A DNA stretch of 64,000 nt from Ereboglobus sp. PH5-10 (GTDB lineage: Bacteria; Verrucomicrobiota; Verrucomicrobiia; Opitutales; Opitutaceae), in contig NZ_JAQFIP010000005.1 of the NCBI RefSeq assembly GCF_029504735.1, forward strand, positions 124,001-188,000, written 5' to 3'. Below are positions 28,099 to 36,484 of the stretch, one piece after another (position 1 is the first letter of the stretch; each line of letters begins with the position of its first letter). Under the pieces are notes generated by a model. That model was not told the DNA's origin. It was given only the letters and a program-made list of their open reading frames with translations, and ran no database searches. The position numbers and the translations under genes were made by a program.

Positions 28099-28199
28099 GT
28101 AGGGGCGCACCTTGCGTGCGGCCTCGTTTACGAAAGACTGTTGGCGTGAATATCCACAAAGCGGGCGGGTGCGAGGGCGCACGCGAGGTGCGCCCCTAC
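28099..28199. repeat. ~101-bp inverted-repeat element, array spacer 2
   Basis: Same element as at 27043-27143 in the same orientation, 101 bp long, with both arms intact apart from one substitution (GCGGCCTC for GCGCCCTC). It ends 24 bp before the stop codon of EEP copy 3. Confidence 0.9.
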
Positions 28200-28222
28200 G
28201 GTGTCAGATGTTTGTGCGCGTT

Positions 28223-29143
28223 TCATTTTTTGGTTTTCGCGTATTCAAATTCCGCGGAGAGGAAATAGTGGTCGCTCGGGTAGCGGCGGACGCCGTCGAT
28301 GGAGCGGCTGTCCTTGATGATTTCGGCGGCGGCGGGGCGGAGCGCGTCGTTGCAAAACACGAAGTCGATTTTGCCCCTGGGTCTGCCGTAATCGAGGCCC
28401 TTGAAACCGTGATAGGTGTAGCCGGGCTCGCCGGGGCCGTGGATGGCGGTGTGGCTGTCGGTGAATCCTGCGGCCTTGATGGTTTTAATGGCCTCGGTTT
28501 CGGCGGGGCAGTTGAGATCGCCGGCGACAATTTGCGGAATGCCGGCGGGCTGTTTTTTCAGGAAATCGACGAGCACGACGGACTGCTTGTCGCGCGCGAC
28601 CTGGCTTTTGTGGTCGAAGTGCGTATTCCAGAGCAGCAGTTCGCGCCCGGTCAGGCGGTCCTTGAGATGGATGCGGACGAAGTGGCGCACATGCGAGGAC
28701 TCGGGGACCTTGGAGCGGTAAACATCGGGCGTCGGCGAAAGAAACGCGCCGCCCTCCGAGATTTTTTCAAAGCGCTTGGCGGAATAAAAGACCGTGTTGA
28801 CTTTCCGCCCCTCGTCGGTGTCCACAAACCCGTAGGCGTGATAATCGGGGAAGGATTTTTTGAGTTCGTCGAAATAGCCCGGGTGAAATTCCTGGAAACA
28901 AATGATGTCGGCGTCCTGCGCGAGAAGCACGTCGCGAAGGAGTTCCTTGCGCTTGTCCCAGTCGTTGCCGCTTTTTTTGTCAACGGCGATGGGCATGCGG
29001 ATGTTTGCCGAGACGACGCGAACGGCCTCGGGCGACTGGCGTTTGCGTTGGGGGATGTCGGAGTCGGGCGCCGCCGCAAATGCGAAGTTGGCCGCGAGCG
29101 CGAGCGACAGGATTGGGAGGAGGATGCGTTGGGTGGATTTCAT
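28223..29143 (-). CDS. Secreted EEP-family phosphodiesterase, array copy 3
   Basis: 306 residues with the shared signal peptide and DSDIPQRKRQSPEAVRVV leader. The catalytic set SANIRM, CFQEF, WNTHFDH, AGDLNC, GKIDFVF and YPSDHYF is complete, with Ala in place of Thr before the GD and Leu in place of Phe after it, a conservative variation. HAYGFVDTDEGRKVNTVFYS marks the variable central loop. Gene plus spacer repeats with a period of 1055-1061 bp, so this copy clearly arose by tandem duplication. Confidence 0.93.
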   Translation of the reverse strand: MKSTQRILLPILSLALAANFAFAAAPDSDIPQRKRQSPEAVRVVSANIRMPIAVDKKSGNDWDKRKELLRDVLLAQDADIICFQEFHPGYFDELKKSFPDYHAYGFVDTDEGRKVNTVFYSAKRFEKISEGGAFLSPTPDVYRSKVPESSHVRHFVRIHLKDRLTGRELLLWNTHFDHKSQVARDKQSVVLVDFLKKQPAGIPQIVAGDLNCPAETEAIKTIKAAGFTDSHTAIHGPGEPGYTYHGFKGLDYGRPRGKIDFVFCNDALRPAAAEIIKDSRSIDGVRRYPSDHYFLSAEFEYAKTKK

Positions 29144-29153
29144 GGGTGTTTTT

Positions 29154-29253
29154 GTGGGGGCGCACCTTGCGTGCGCCCTCGTTTACGAAAGACTGTTGGC
29201 ACGGGTAATCACAAAGCGGGCGGGCGCGAGGGCGTCGCAAGCGACGCCCCTAC
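29154..29253. repeat. ~100-bp inverted-repeat element, array spacer 3
   Basis: Left arm GTGGGGGCGCACCTTGCG as in other copies. The right arm has been replaced by a different hairpin, GGGCGTCGC-AA-GCGACGCCC, also found alone at 34888-34909. Palindromic structure is kept although sequence changed, suggesting selection or copying of the hairpin itself. Confidence 0.85.
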
Positions 29254-29276
29254 GGGGACAGTTGTTTGTGCGAAGT

Positions 29277-30200
29277 TCATTTTTTGGGTTTCGCGTATTC
29301 GAATTCGGCGGAGACAAAATAGTGGTCGCTCGGATAGCGGCGGACGCCGTCGATGACGCGGCTGTCCTTGATGATTTCAGCGACTGTCGGGCGGAGCGTG
29401 TCGTTGCAAAACACGAAGTCGATTTTGCCGTGAGTCTTGCCGTAACTGTGTCCCTTGAAACCGTGGAAGGTGTAGCCGGGGTCGGCGGGGCCGTGAAGCG
29501 CGGTGTAAGTGTCGATGAAACCGCCCGCCTTGATGGTTTTGATCGCCTCGGTTTTCTGGGTGCAATTGAGGTCGCCGGTGATGATGTGGCCGATGTTCGG
29601 GGAATGTTTTTTTGCCAGCTCGACGAGCACGGCGGCCTGCTTGGTGCGGGCGGGGCTGCTGCGGTGGTCGAAGTGGGTGTTCCAGATCATCAGCTCGCGT
29701 CCGGTCGCGCGGTCGCGGAGGTGCAGGCGGGTGACGATGCGCACTTGGGAGGACTCCTCGAATTTGGAGCGGTAAACATCGGGCGTCGCGGAAAGAAACG
29801 CGCCGTCAGCCGCGATTGTTTCGAAGCGTTTTTTGGAATAGAAAACCGTGTTCAGTTTTCGTCCGTCCTCCTTTCGCTCAACAAAGCCGAACGCCTCGTA
29901 GTCGGGAAACTGGCCCTTGAGATAATCGTAATGCGGATTGTTGAATTCCTGGAAGCAGATGATGTCGGCGTCTTGCGCGCGGAGCACGTCGCGCGCGAAT
30001 TCCTTGCGCTTGTCCCAATTGTCGCCGGTGGCGATGTCGGCCTTGGCGAGGTAGCGGATGTTTGCCGAGACGACACGGACGGCTTCGGGCGACTGGCGTT
30101 TGCGTTGCGGGATGTCGGAGCCGGGCGCCGCCGCGAAGGCGAAGTTGGCCGTGAGTGCGAGCGACAGGATTGGGAGGAGGATGCGTTGGGTGGATTTCAT
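29277..30200 (-). CDS. Secreted EEP-family phosphodiesterase, array copy 4
   Basis: 307 residues. Signal peptide (ILSLALTANFAFA) and leader GSDIPQRKRQSPEAVRVV, with Gly for Asp at one position. Motifs SANIRY, CFQEF, WNTHFDHR, TGDLNC, GKIDFVF and YPSDHYF are intact. The central loop FGFVERKEDGRKLNTVFYS is two residues longer than in copy 3. Start region and preceding spacer are almost the same as for copies 1-3 at DNA level, which would favour recombination among the copies. Confidence 0.93.
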   Translation of the reverse strand: MKSTQRILLPILSLALTANFAFAAAPGSDIPQRKRQSPEAVRVVSANIRYLAKADIATGDNWDKRKEFARDVLRAQDADIICFQEFNNPHYDYLKGQFPDYEAFGFVERKEDGRKLNTVFYSKKRFETIAADGAFLSATPDVYRSKFEESSQVRIVTRLHLRDRATGRELMIWNTHFDHRSSPARTKQAAVLVELAKKHSPNIGHIITGDLNCTQKTEAIKTIKAGGFIDTYTALHGPADPGYTFHGFKGHSYGKTHGKIDFVFCNDTLRPTVAEIIKDSRVIDGVRRYPSDHYFVSAEFEYAKPKK

Positions 30201-30210
30201 GGGTGTGTTT

Positions 30211-30311
30211 GTAGGGGCGCACCTTGCGTGCGCCCTCGTTTACGAAAGACTGTTGGCGCGAGTAATCACAAAGCGGGCGGGCGCGAGGGCGCACGCGAGG
30301 TGCGCCCCTAC
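30211..30311. repeat. ~101-bp inverted-repeat element, array spacer 4
   Basis: Intact element, same orientation and position relative to the genes as the other spacers, with GTAGGGGCGCACC at one end and GGTGCGCCCCTAC at the other. Confidence 0.9.
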
Positions 30312-30334
30312 GGTGTCAGTTGTTTGTGCGCGTT

Positions 30335-31261
30335 TCATTTTTTGGTTTTCGCGTATTCAAATTCGGCGGAGATGAAATAGTGGTCGCTGGGGTAGCGGCG
30401 GACGCCGTCAACGGTGCGGTTGTCGCGGATGATTTCGGTGACAGTCGGGCGGAGCGCGTCGTTGCAAAACACGAAGTCGATTTTGCCGTGAGTCTTGCCG
30501 TAATTGTGACCCTTGAAGTTGTGGTAGGTGTAGCCGGGATCGGCGGAGCCGTGGAGCGCCGTGTAAGTGTCGATGAAGCCGCCGGCCTTGATGGTTTTGA
30601 TGGCCTGGGTTTTGGCGGGGCAGTTAAAATCGCCGGTGATGATTTGGGGAATATCGGCGGGGTGTTTTTTAATTTGCTCGACGAGTGCGGCGGCCTGCTT
30701 GTCGCGACCGGCTTGATATTTGTGGTCGAAATGCGTGTTCCAAATCATCAGCTCGCGTCCGGTCTTGCGGTCGCGGAGGTGCAGGCGGGTGACGTTGCGC
30801 ACGCTGGCGGACTCCTCGAACTTGGAGCGATACACATCGGGCGTCGGCGAGAGAAACACGCCGTCAATGGCAATTTTTTCGAAGCGTTTTTTGGAGTAGA
30901 AAACCATGTTGGCCTTCCGCTCGTCGGGTCCGTCCACAAAGCCGGCGTGGTCGTGGCCGGGGAAATAATCCTTGAGAAACTCATGGTGCTGTTTGCGAAA
31001 TTCCTGGAAGCAAATGATGTCGGCGTCCTGCGCGAGGAGCACGTCGCGGGCGAGTTCCTTGCGCAGTTGCCACTCGTTGCCGGTGCCGTTGTCGGCGGCA
31101 AGGGGGAAGCGGATGTTTGCGGAAAGAACGCGAACGACTTCCGGCGACTGGCGCTTGCGTTGCGGGATGTCTGAGTCGGATGTGTTCGCCGCGAAAGCGA
31201 GGTTCGCCGCGAGCGCGCAGAGAAAAAACGCAAGGATGCGACTGGGGGGGAGTTTTTTCAT
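30335..31261 (-). CDS. Secreted EEP-family phosphodiesterase, array copy 5
   Basis: 308 residues and first of the five in transcription order. Its signal peptide (MKKLPPSRILAFFLCALAAN) differs from copies 1-4, yet the mature start SDSDIPQRKRQSPEVVRVL is shared. SANIRF, CFQEFRK, WNTHFDH, TGDFNC, GKIDFVF and YPSDHYF are all present. The different leader at the edge of the array suggests this is the oldest member, or that the homogenised segment stops here. The upstream spacer also contains the repeat element, followed by the GH78 gene in the same direction. Confidence 0.93.
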   Translation of the reverse strand: MKKLPPSRILAFFLCALAANLAFAANTSDSDIPQRKRQSPEVVRVLSANIRFPLAADNGTGNEWQLRKELARDVLLAQDADIICFQEFRKQHHEFLKDYFPGHDHAGFVDGPDERKANMVFYSKKRFEKIAIDGVFLSPTPDVYRSKFEESASVRNVTRLHLRDRKTGRELMIWNTHFDHKYQAGRDKQAAALVEQIKKHPADIPQIITGDFNCPAKTQAIKTIKAGGFIDTYTALHGSADPGYTYHNFKGHNYGKTHGKIDFVFCNDALRPTVTEIIRDNRTVDGVRRYPSDHYFISAEFEYAKTKK

Positions 31262-31271
31262 GGGTGTTTTT

Positions 31272-31384
31272 GTGGGGGCGCACCTTGCGTGCGCCCTGAT
31301 TTACGAAAGACTGTTGGCGTGGATATTGGCGAAGGTATCCACAAAGCGGGCGGGCGCGAGGGCGCACGCAAGGTGCGCCCCCAC
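31272..31384. repeat. ~113-bp inverted-repeat element, array spacer 5
   Basis: Same element with a longer centre (extra GATATTGGCGAAGGTATCC-like stretch). Both outer ends have changed together from TAGGGG/CCCCTA to TGGGGG/CCCCCA, keeping the arms complementary. It lies between EEP copy 5 and the rhamnosidase stop. Confidence 0.88.
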
Positions 31385-31395
31385 GGGAGCCGCGC

Positions 31396-34300
31396 TCACG
31401 GGCGCACTTCGAAGCGATACACGCCGGAGCCGGTTTCGCAGACAACCTCGCCCGGGGTTTCGGAGGCGATCACGCGCACGCCGGGGGCGGATGCGAGGGG
31501 ACGTCCGCTTTCGGTGACGGCGGTCGCGGCCTTGGCGGGTAGGTGGATTTTTGCGCGCGAGCCGACGGGAATCGTCACGTCGAGCGCGAGCCCGCCGCCG
31601 GGCAAAACTTTCCAGCCGCTTTCGATGCGGCCGGTCGCGGCCTCGTAGGCGGCGCGCGCGTGCGTGAGTCCGCCGCCGGGGATGGGACGAATCACGATGT
31701 CGCGGAAGCCGGGCGTGGCGGTTTCGATGCCGGCGACGTGGCGGTAGAGCGATTCGCCGACCGCGCCGAACGCGTAGTGGTTGAACGAGTTCATCGTGAC
31801 CGCCTGGAAACCTTCGTTGGGCGTCCAGCCGTCCCAGCGTTCCCACATGGTGGTCGCGCCGAGTTTCACTTGGTAGAGCCACGACGGGTAGGTGTCCTGC
31901 ATGAGCACACGCCACGCGGTTTCGTTGAGCCCGGCCTCGAACAATCCGGGCATGAGGCGCGGCGTGCCGATGAAGCCGGTGGCGAGGTGCCAGTCGAACG
32001 CCTTGATCGAGTCGTTGAATTTTTCCGCCGTCTTTTTGCGAAGTTTCGGCGGCACGAGGTCCATCGTGAACGCGAGCGCGTAGCCGGTCTGGCTGCTTTC
32101 GAGAATGGAGCCGTCGGCGAGCAGGAACTCGCGCTCGAAGGCGGCGCGCACTTCGTTGCGCAGGGCCTTGTAGCGGGCGGCGTCGGTGGTGCGGCCAATC
32201 GCCTCCGCCATCTGCGACATGAGGTCGCACAGATACGCGTAGTAGGCGGTGTCCATGACCTCGGTCTTGGCGGTGCCGCCCTTGTGAAGCCAGTCGCCGT
32301 AGCCGCCGACAAACACGATGCCGTCGCGCGCGCGGCGCTCCAGCCAGCCGATGTAGCGCGCGAGCGCGTCGAAGTGGCGCTCGATCTGGCGCGTCTCGCC
32401 GTATTGCTGCCAGAGCACGTGCGTGACGATGATCGAGGCGTCGCCCCACGCCGTCGAGGGGCGCACATGGTAGCCGGGGAAGTTCGGCGCGACGCCGGGG
32501 AAAACGCCCTCGGCATTTTGCGAGTCGCAGATGGCCTCGATCCAGCGTTCGAGAAACGCGCGCGTGTCGTAATTGTAGGAGGCGGTGCGGGCGAAGAATT
32601 GCGTGTCGCCGCTCCAGCCGAGGCGCTCGTCGCGCTGCGGGCAGTCGGTCGGGATTTCGAGGTAGTTGCCGCGCTGTCCCCAGATGATGTTGGAGAAAAG
32701 CTGGTTCAACGCCGGGTCGGAACTTTCGAACCAGCCCGTGCGTTTCATTGGGCTGTGGACAACAACGCCGGTGAAATCGGCCGCGGACGGCGCTTGCGCG
32801 AGGCCGCGCACTTCGAGGTAGCGGAATCCGTGGAACGTGAAACGCGGCTCGAGCGTTTGCTCGCCGTCGCGCATCCAGAACTCATCGACACCGGACGCGC
32901 CGCGCAGGTTGGACGTGTGGATGGAGCCGTTGGGGTTGAGGATTTCGCCGTGGCGGAAAACAACGTGCGTGCCGGCGGCGCCGCGTGTTTTCAGGCGCGC
33001 CCAGCCGACAAAGTTTTGCCCGAAGTCAACCAGCCACACGCCGGGCTCGACCTCGCGCACGGTGCGCGCGGGAAGCGTCTCGGTGATGCGCACGCCGTCG
33101 AGCGTCGCGCCCTCGACCACGGTTTGCGCAAGCGTGTAGGCGGACTCGTCGGGAATCGAACGGCGGCCCGAGGCGGCGCGCGTCCACTTCGAGTCGTTGA
33201 AATCGGCGCGCGACCAGCCGGGGATTTCGAGGCGCGCGTCGTAGCCGCAACCCTGCATGAGGTCGGCGTAGCGAATGGGGCCGAACGCGGCCTTCCACGA
33301 GCGGTCGGTGGGGACGCGCGTGACGGTGCCGTCGTCGTGCTCGATCACGAGCAGCGCGCGGGCGCGCGGGTAACCGTTGTAAACATGGCGCTTGCCGCCG
33401 AAGCCCATGATGCCGGCGAACCAGCCGTCGGCGAGCGTGATGCCGATGGCGTTTGCGCCGCCGTTGACTTGCGCGGTGACATCGTAGGTCTGCGTGTGGA
33501 CGCGGCGGCGGTATTCGGTGCAGCCGGGCGCGAAGAAGTCGTTGCCGACGCGCGCGCCGTTGATCTCGACTTCGTAAAGGCCGGTGGCGGTGGCGACGAG
33601 CGTGGCGCGCTTGACGGGTTTCTTGACGGAAAACTTTTTGCGAAGCATCGCGACGGGCGCGTAGTAGTGCGTGACGTTTTCGGGCGTGCTCCAAGTGGGG
33701 CGCGAATCGGCCTTCGGTTTTTTCCAGGCGCCGGCGGCGGCGAGCGCGGGCGCGTCGGGCGTTTTCGCGTCGGACTCGACGGCGAGCCAGCTCGCGTCGA
33801 TGGGCACGCGCTTCGTGGCGGTGTTAATGGTGGAGGGGAAAAGTTCGATCTCGCCGGTGACGGCGGGCGCGTAGCCGTCGTTTTGCGTGACGCGCAACAT
33901 GGCGCGATTCTCGCCCTCGCGGAGATGGGGCGTGAGATCGATTTGCTTTGTAATTTCCCAGCGCGCGGACGTGCCGATGCGTTTGCCGTTGAACCAGATT
34001 TCGCACTCCATGTCGGGCACGACCCAAATGGCGGCGCGGTCAATCGCTGCCTTGCTCTCCACGCGGAAGGTTTTCGAGAACCATGCGGTGAGCGGTTTGT
34101 CGGCGGGCATTTCGGTGTCGGTGGGCGGCGCGACGACCTTGGCGTCGAACGCGGGCGTGGGACGTTTTTTGATGCCGCTCATCACGGCCTTTACCCACTT
34201 CAACTGGCGCGTGCGCGCGCGGTGGCGCTGGTCGTCGGTGAGGTTTTCGGTGCGCTGCGCGTCGCTCGGGTCGAGGCCGATCCAGTCGCCGGGCCAGTCC

Positions 34301-34737
34301 TTGAGGTTGACGGTTTCCTCAAGGCCGCGCGACCAGGTGGCGGGCGCGCTCCAGTCGGAGGGCTCGCCGGCGCCGTCCCACACGCGCACCTTCCACCAGA
34401 CCTGCTGGAGGGCGTCGAGTTTGCGCCCGGCGAAAACCGCGCGCGTATCCGTGTTTTGGATACGGCCGGAATCCCACACGTCGCCCTCGTTCGCGGCGAG
34501 TTTTTCGGGCGTGGAGGCGACGAGCACCCGCCACGCGCTTTGCACGAGGCCGCGGTCGGCGGCGTTGACGGCCTCAAGCCGCCAGGTGAGGCGCGGCCAG
34601 ACTTCGCGAAGGCCGAGCGGGTTGTCGCGATGCTCGCATCGCGGCTCGGTCGGTCGGATGGTGCCGGCGGAGGCGGCGAGGGTGAGAACGGAAAGACCGG
34701 CAAGCATGGCGGTCCGTATGAGGGTGCGGAGTTTCAT
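31396..34737 (-). CDS. Secreted alpha-L-rhamnosidase, GH78
   Basis: 1113 residues with a signal peptide (LIRTAMLAGLSVLTLAASAG). It removes terminal alpha-L-rhamnose from plant or bacterial glycans. The order fits GH78: an N-terminal fibronectin-like/concanavalin-like part (EHRDNPLGLREVWPRLTW; VWWKVRVWDG), then the beta-sandwich domain (GWARLKTRGAAGTHVVFRHG), then the (alpha/alpha)6 catalytic barrel. The barrel contains IPTDCPQRDERLGWSGDTQ near residues 695-710, the family signature with the catalytic acid. Later WERWDGWTPNEGF and NHYAFGAVGESLYR match the family end region. The extra ~130 residues around MSGIKKRPTPAFDAKVV are a variable linker. Confidence 0.94.
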   Translation of the reverse strand: MKLRTLIRTAMLAGLSVLTLAASAGTIRPTEPRCEHRDNPLGLREVWPRLTWRLEAVNAADRGLVQSAWRVLVASTPEKLAANEGDVWDSGRIQNTDTRAVFAGRKLDALQQVWWKVRVWDGAGEPSDWSAPATWSRGLEETVNLKDWPGDWIGLDPSDAQRTENLTDDQRHRARTRQLKWVKAVMSGIKKRPTPAFDAKVVAPPTDTEMPADKPLTAWFSKTFRVESKAAIDRAAIWVVPDMECEIWFNGKRIGTSARWEITKQIDLTPHLREGENRAMLRVTQNDGYAPAVTGEIELFPSTINTATKRVPIDASWLAVESDAKTPDAPALAAAGAWKKPKADSRPTWSTPENVTHYYAPVAMLRKKFSVKKPVKRATLVATATGLYEVEINGARVGNDFFAPGCTEYRRRVHTQTYDVTAQVNGGANAIGITLADGWFAGIMGFGGKRHVYNGYPRARALLVIEHDDGTVTRVPTDRSWKAAFGPIRYADLMQGCGYDARLEIPGWSRADFNDSKWTRAASGRRSIPDESAYTLAQTVVEGATLDGVRITETLPARTVREVEPGVWLVDFGQNFVGWARLKTRGAAGTHVVFRHGEILNPNGSIHTSNLRGASGVDEFWMRDGEQTLEPRFTFHGFRYLEVRGLAQAPSAADFTGVVVHSPMKRTGWFESSDPALNQLFSNIIWGQRGNYLEIPTDCPQRDERLGWSGDTQFFARTASYNYDTRAFLERWIEAICDSQNAEGVFPGVAPNFPGYHVRPSTAWGDASIIVTHVLWQQYGETRQIERHFDALARYIGWLERRARDGIVFVGGYGDWLHKGGTAKTEVMDTAYYAYLCDLMSQMAEAIGRTTDAARYKALRNEVRAAFEREFLLADGSILESSQTGYALAFTMDLVPPKLRKKTAEKFNDSIKAFDWHLATGFIGTPRLMPGLFEAGLNETAWRVLMQDTYPSWLYQVKLGATTMWERWDGWTPNEGFQAVTMNSFNHYAFGAVGESLYRHVAGIETATPGFRDIVIRPIPGGGLTHARAAYEAATGRIESGWKVLPGGGLALDVTIPVGSRAKIHLPAKAATAVTESGRPLASAPGVRVIASETPGEVVCETGSGVYRFEVRP

Positions 34738-34881
34738 TGAAGCGTTGTTTCGGGTTTGGGTTGGGTTGTTGAATCGTTGTTTTTTTGGGGAAGGGGGTGC
34801 CGAGAATTGGTGTTCCTTGGGGTTTTGCGCCGTAGGGGCGGTGAGTTGGCGGCGCCCGGTTTTTCAAAATCCCACCTGCCA

Positions 34882-34914
34882 GGGCAAGGGCGTCGCAAGC
34901 GACGCCCCTACGGG
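34882..34914. repeat. Half copy of the inverted-repeat element
   Basis: Contains the hairpin GGGCGTCGC-AA-GCGACGCCC and the CCTACGGG end, as in the right half of spacer 3 (29229-29253). It is flanked by two copies of GGGCGGTGAGTTGGCGGCGCC (one just before, one just after), a possible target-site or recombination footprint. Confidence 0.7.
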
Positions 34915-34936
34915 CGGTGAGTTGGCGGCGCCGGCG

Positions 34937-36103
34937 TCACTCGACGAGGGTTTTGTAGATGCAAATGTGGCGGTAGGTTTCGCCGGGGCGGAGCACGGTG
35001 GAGGGAAACGCGGGCTGGTTGGGGCTGTCCGGGAAGCGCTGCGTTTCGAGGACGATGGCGCTGCGGTGTCCGTAGGTTTTGCCCTGCTTGCCCTTGAAGG
35101 TGTCGTTGAGGAAATTGCCGCCGTAGAACTGGATGCCGGGCTGGTCGGTGCGCACTTCGAGCACGCGACCGCTGCGGGGCTCGACGACGCGCGCGGCGAG
35201 GAAGAGCTTGCCGGTGCCCGCGTCGGTGGCGGGACGGTCGAGCACCCAGTTGTGATCGTAACCGGCGCCGTTTTTAAGCTGCTCGAAATCCTGGTCCAGG
35301 CGCGAGCCGACGACCGTGGGCTTGCGGAAATCCATCGGCGTGCCATCGACGGACGCGATCTGCCCGGTGGGGATGAGGACGTCGCTCACGGGTGTGTAGC
35401 GACTGGCGTTGAGGGTGAGCAGGTGGTCGTTGATGCTGCCGTTGCCCGCGCCGAGGAGATTGAAGAAGGAGTGGTGCGTGAGGTTGAGGACGGTGGGTTT
35501 GTCGGTCATGGCCTCGTAGGTGATTTTGAGCTCATTGTCGTCGGTGAGCGTGTAGACCATTTTTACGTCGAGGTTGCCGGGGAAGCCCTGGTCGCCGTCG
35601 GGGGAGAGGAGGTTGAACTCGAGCGTGCGCGAATCGGGCTGGCGGGTGTTCCAAACGACGGCTTGAAAACCCTTGGTGCCGCCGTGGAGGGCGTTGGGCT
35701 CGTTGTTGATGGGAACGGTGTAGTCCTTGCCGTCGAGCGTGAACTTGCCCTTGGCGATGCGGTTGCCGAAGCGTCCGATGGCGGCGCCGAAATACGGCTC
35801 GTTGGAGTCGATGTAACCCTGGACGTTGTCGTAGCCGAGCACGATGTCCTCCATCTTGCCGTCGCGGCCGGGCACGAGCCAGGAGACGACGCGCGCGCCG
35901 TAGCTGGTGACGCAGATTTCAACGCCCTTGGCGTTGGTCAGGACGAACAAGTCGGACTGTTTTCCGTCGATGACTTTTTGGAAGCGCTCGCGGTGCAAGC
36001 CGGATTTGGTGGGCGCGCTGGTTTCGTTGCGCTTGGAGCAGGCGGTGACGCCGAGCATGAGGGAGGCAAGCAGCAGGCTTGCGATAACGAGTGTGTGTTT
36101 CAT
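34937..36103 (-). CDS. galM: Aldose 1-epimerase (mutarotase), lipoprotein
   Basis: 388 residues from the ATG at 36103. The first residues are a lipoprotein signal peptide ending VTACSKR, so the enzyme should be anchored to a membrane on the outside of the cytoplasm, unlike cytoplasmic GalM. It interconverts alpha and beta anomers of hexoses. Motifs: NRIAKGKF (substrate Arg region), NEPNALHGG (catalytic His), NLTHHSFFNL (second His), and the acidic QFYGGNFL and YGHRSAIVLETQRFPDSPNQP regions. The frame is open to 36361, but upstream residues are not protein-like. It is the first gene of the leftward block and fits sugar release by the rhamnosidase. Confidence 0.92.
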   Translation of the reverse strand: MKHTLVIASLLLASLMLGVTACSKRNETSAPTKSGLHRERFQKVIDGKQSDLFVLTNAKGVEICVTSYGARVVSWLVPGRDGKMEDIVLGYDNVQGYIDSNEPYFGAAIGRFGNRIAKGKFTLDGKDYTVPINNEPNALHGGTKGFQAVVWNTRQPDSRTLEFNLLSPDGDQGFPGNLDVKMVYTLTDDNELKITYEAMTDKPTVLNLTHHSFFNLLGAGNGSINDHLLTLNASRYTPVSDVLIPTGQIASVDGTPMDFRKPTVVGSRLDQDFEQLKNGAGYDHNWVLDRPATDAGTGKLFLAARVVEPRSGRVLEVRTDQPGIQFYGGNFLNDTFKGKQGKTYGHRSAIVLETQRFPDSPNQPAFPSTVLRPGETYRHICIYKTLVE

Positions 36104-36484
36104 GAGTTTGGGTTTTATGCGTGATTTAGAGTAAAAGGGGGAGCTGCCTAAAAAACATTTTCTGACGCGAAGCGCGATTTTTTGCAGAGGAAACGCAAAG
36201 TGGCGAGCGTGATAATTATTCAATTTCGACGCGTCCCACGTCCGCGGTGCATTCTTGATAAAAGCGGCGTTGTCCCCCGCCCTGCCCCGCCCCACGTCCG
36301 TCAATCCCACACGCATCAGCAAAAAGGATGCCCTCAATAACCGCTTCCCATTCATCGGCAATCCCGCTAGCTGTGATCGCGTTTAGCTTCAACGCGACGC
36401 CAAAAAATCTTACGCATGTGACCCGCGCGCTCGCGGCACGGAGGCTTTCCCAAAACATTCTCCCAAATACAGCACACCCACGAC
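36104..36484. other. 381-bp divergent promoter region
   Basis: It lies between galM (leftward) and the oxidoreductase gene (rightward), so it should carry promoters for both. I see no clear operator. A possible coding remnant on the minus strand (36216-36392) is annotated separately. Confidence 0.45.
36216..36392 (-). pseudogene. Possible gene fragment or small orphan frame
   Basis: A minus-strand frame ends GQRRFYQECTADVGRVEIE and contains NAITASGIADEWEAVIEGIL, a balanced, soluble-looking sequence unlike the Arg/Pro-rich shadow frames elsewhere. There is no ATG close by; a TTG at 36392 is the nearest possible start. It might be a remnant of a decayed gene or chance. I do not recognise a family. 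Confidence 0.25.

Noticed and set aside
28112-30380. Long plus-strand frames opposite the EEP genes, repeatedly containing GAHLACALVYERLL
   Set aside because: The repeated peptide is the translation of the inverted-repeat element, and the rest is antisense to well-supported EEP genes.
27043-31384. Regularly spaced repeats considered as a CRISPR-like array
   Set aside because: The spacing is about 1 kb, the intervals are protein-coding paralogues, and no cas genes are present.
31543-34740. A 1065-codon open frame on the plus strand opposite the rhamnosidase
   Set aside because: It mirrors the GH78 gene almost end to end, is dominated by Arg, Ala, Val and Gly from high-GC antisense codons, and shows no domain. 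The minus-strand GH78 match is unambiguous.
34937-36361. Aldose epimerase read as a 474-residue protein
   Set aside because: The extra 86 N-terminal residues are not protein-like, and the ATG at 36103 starts a textbook lipoprotein signal.
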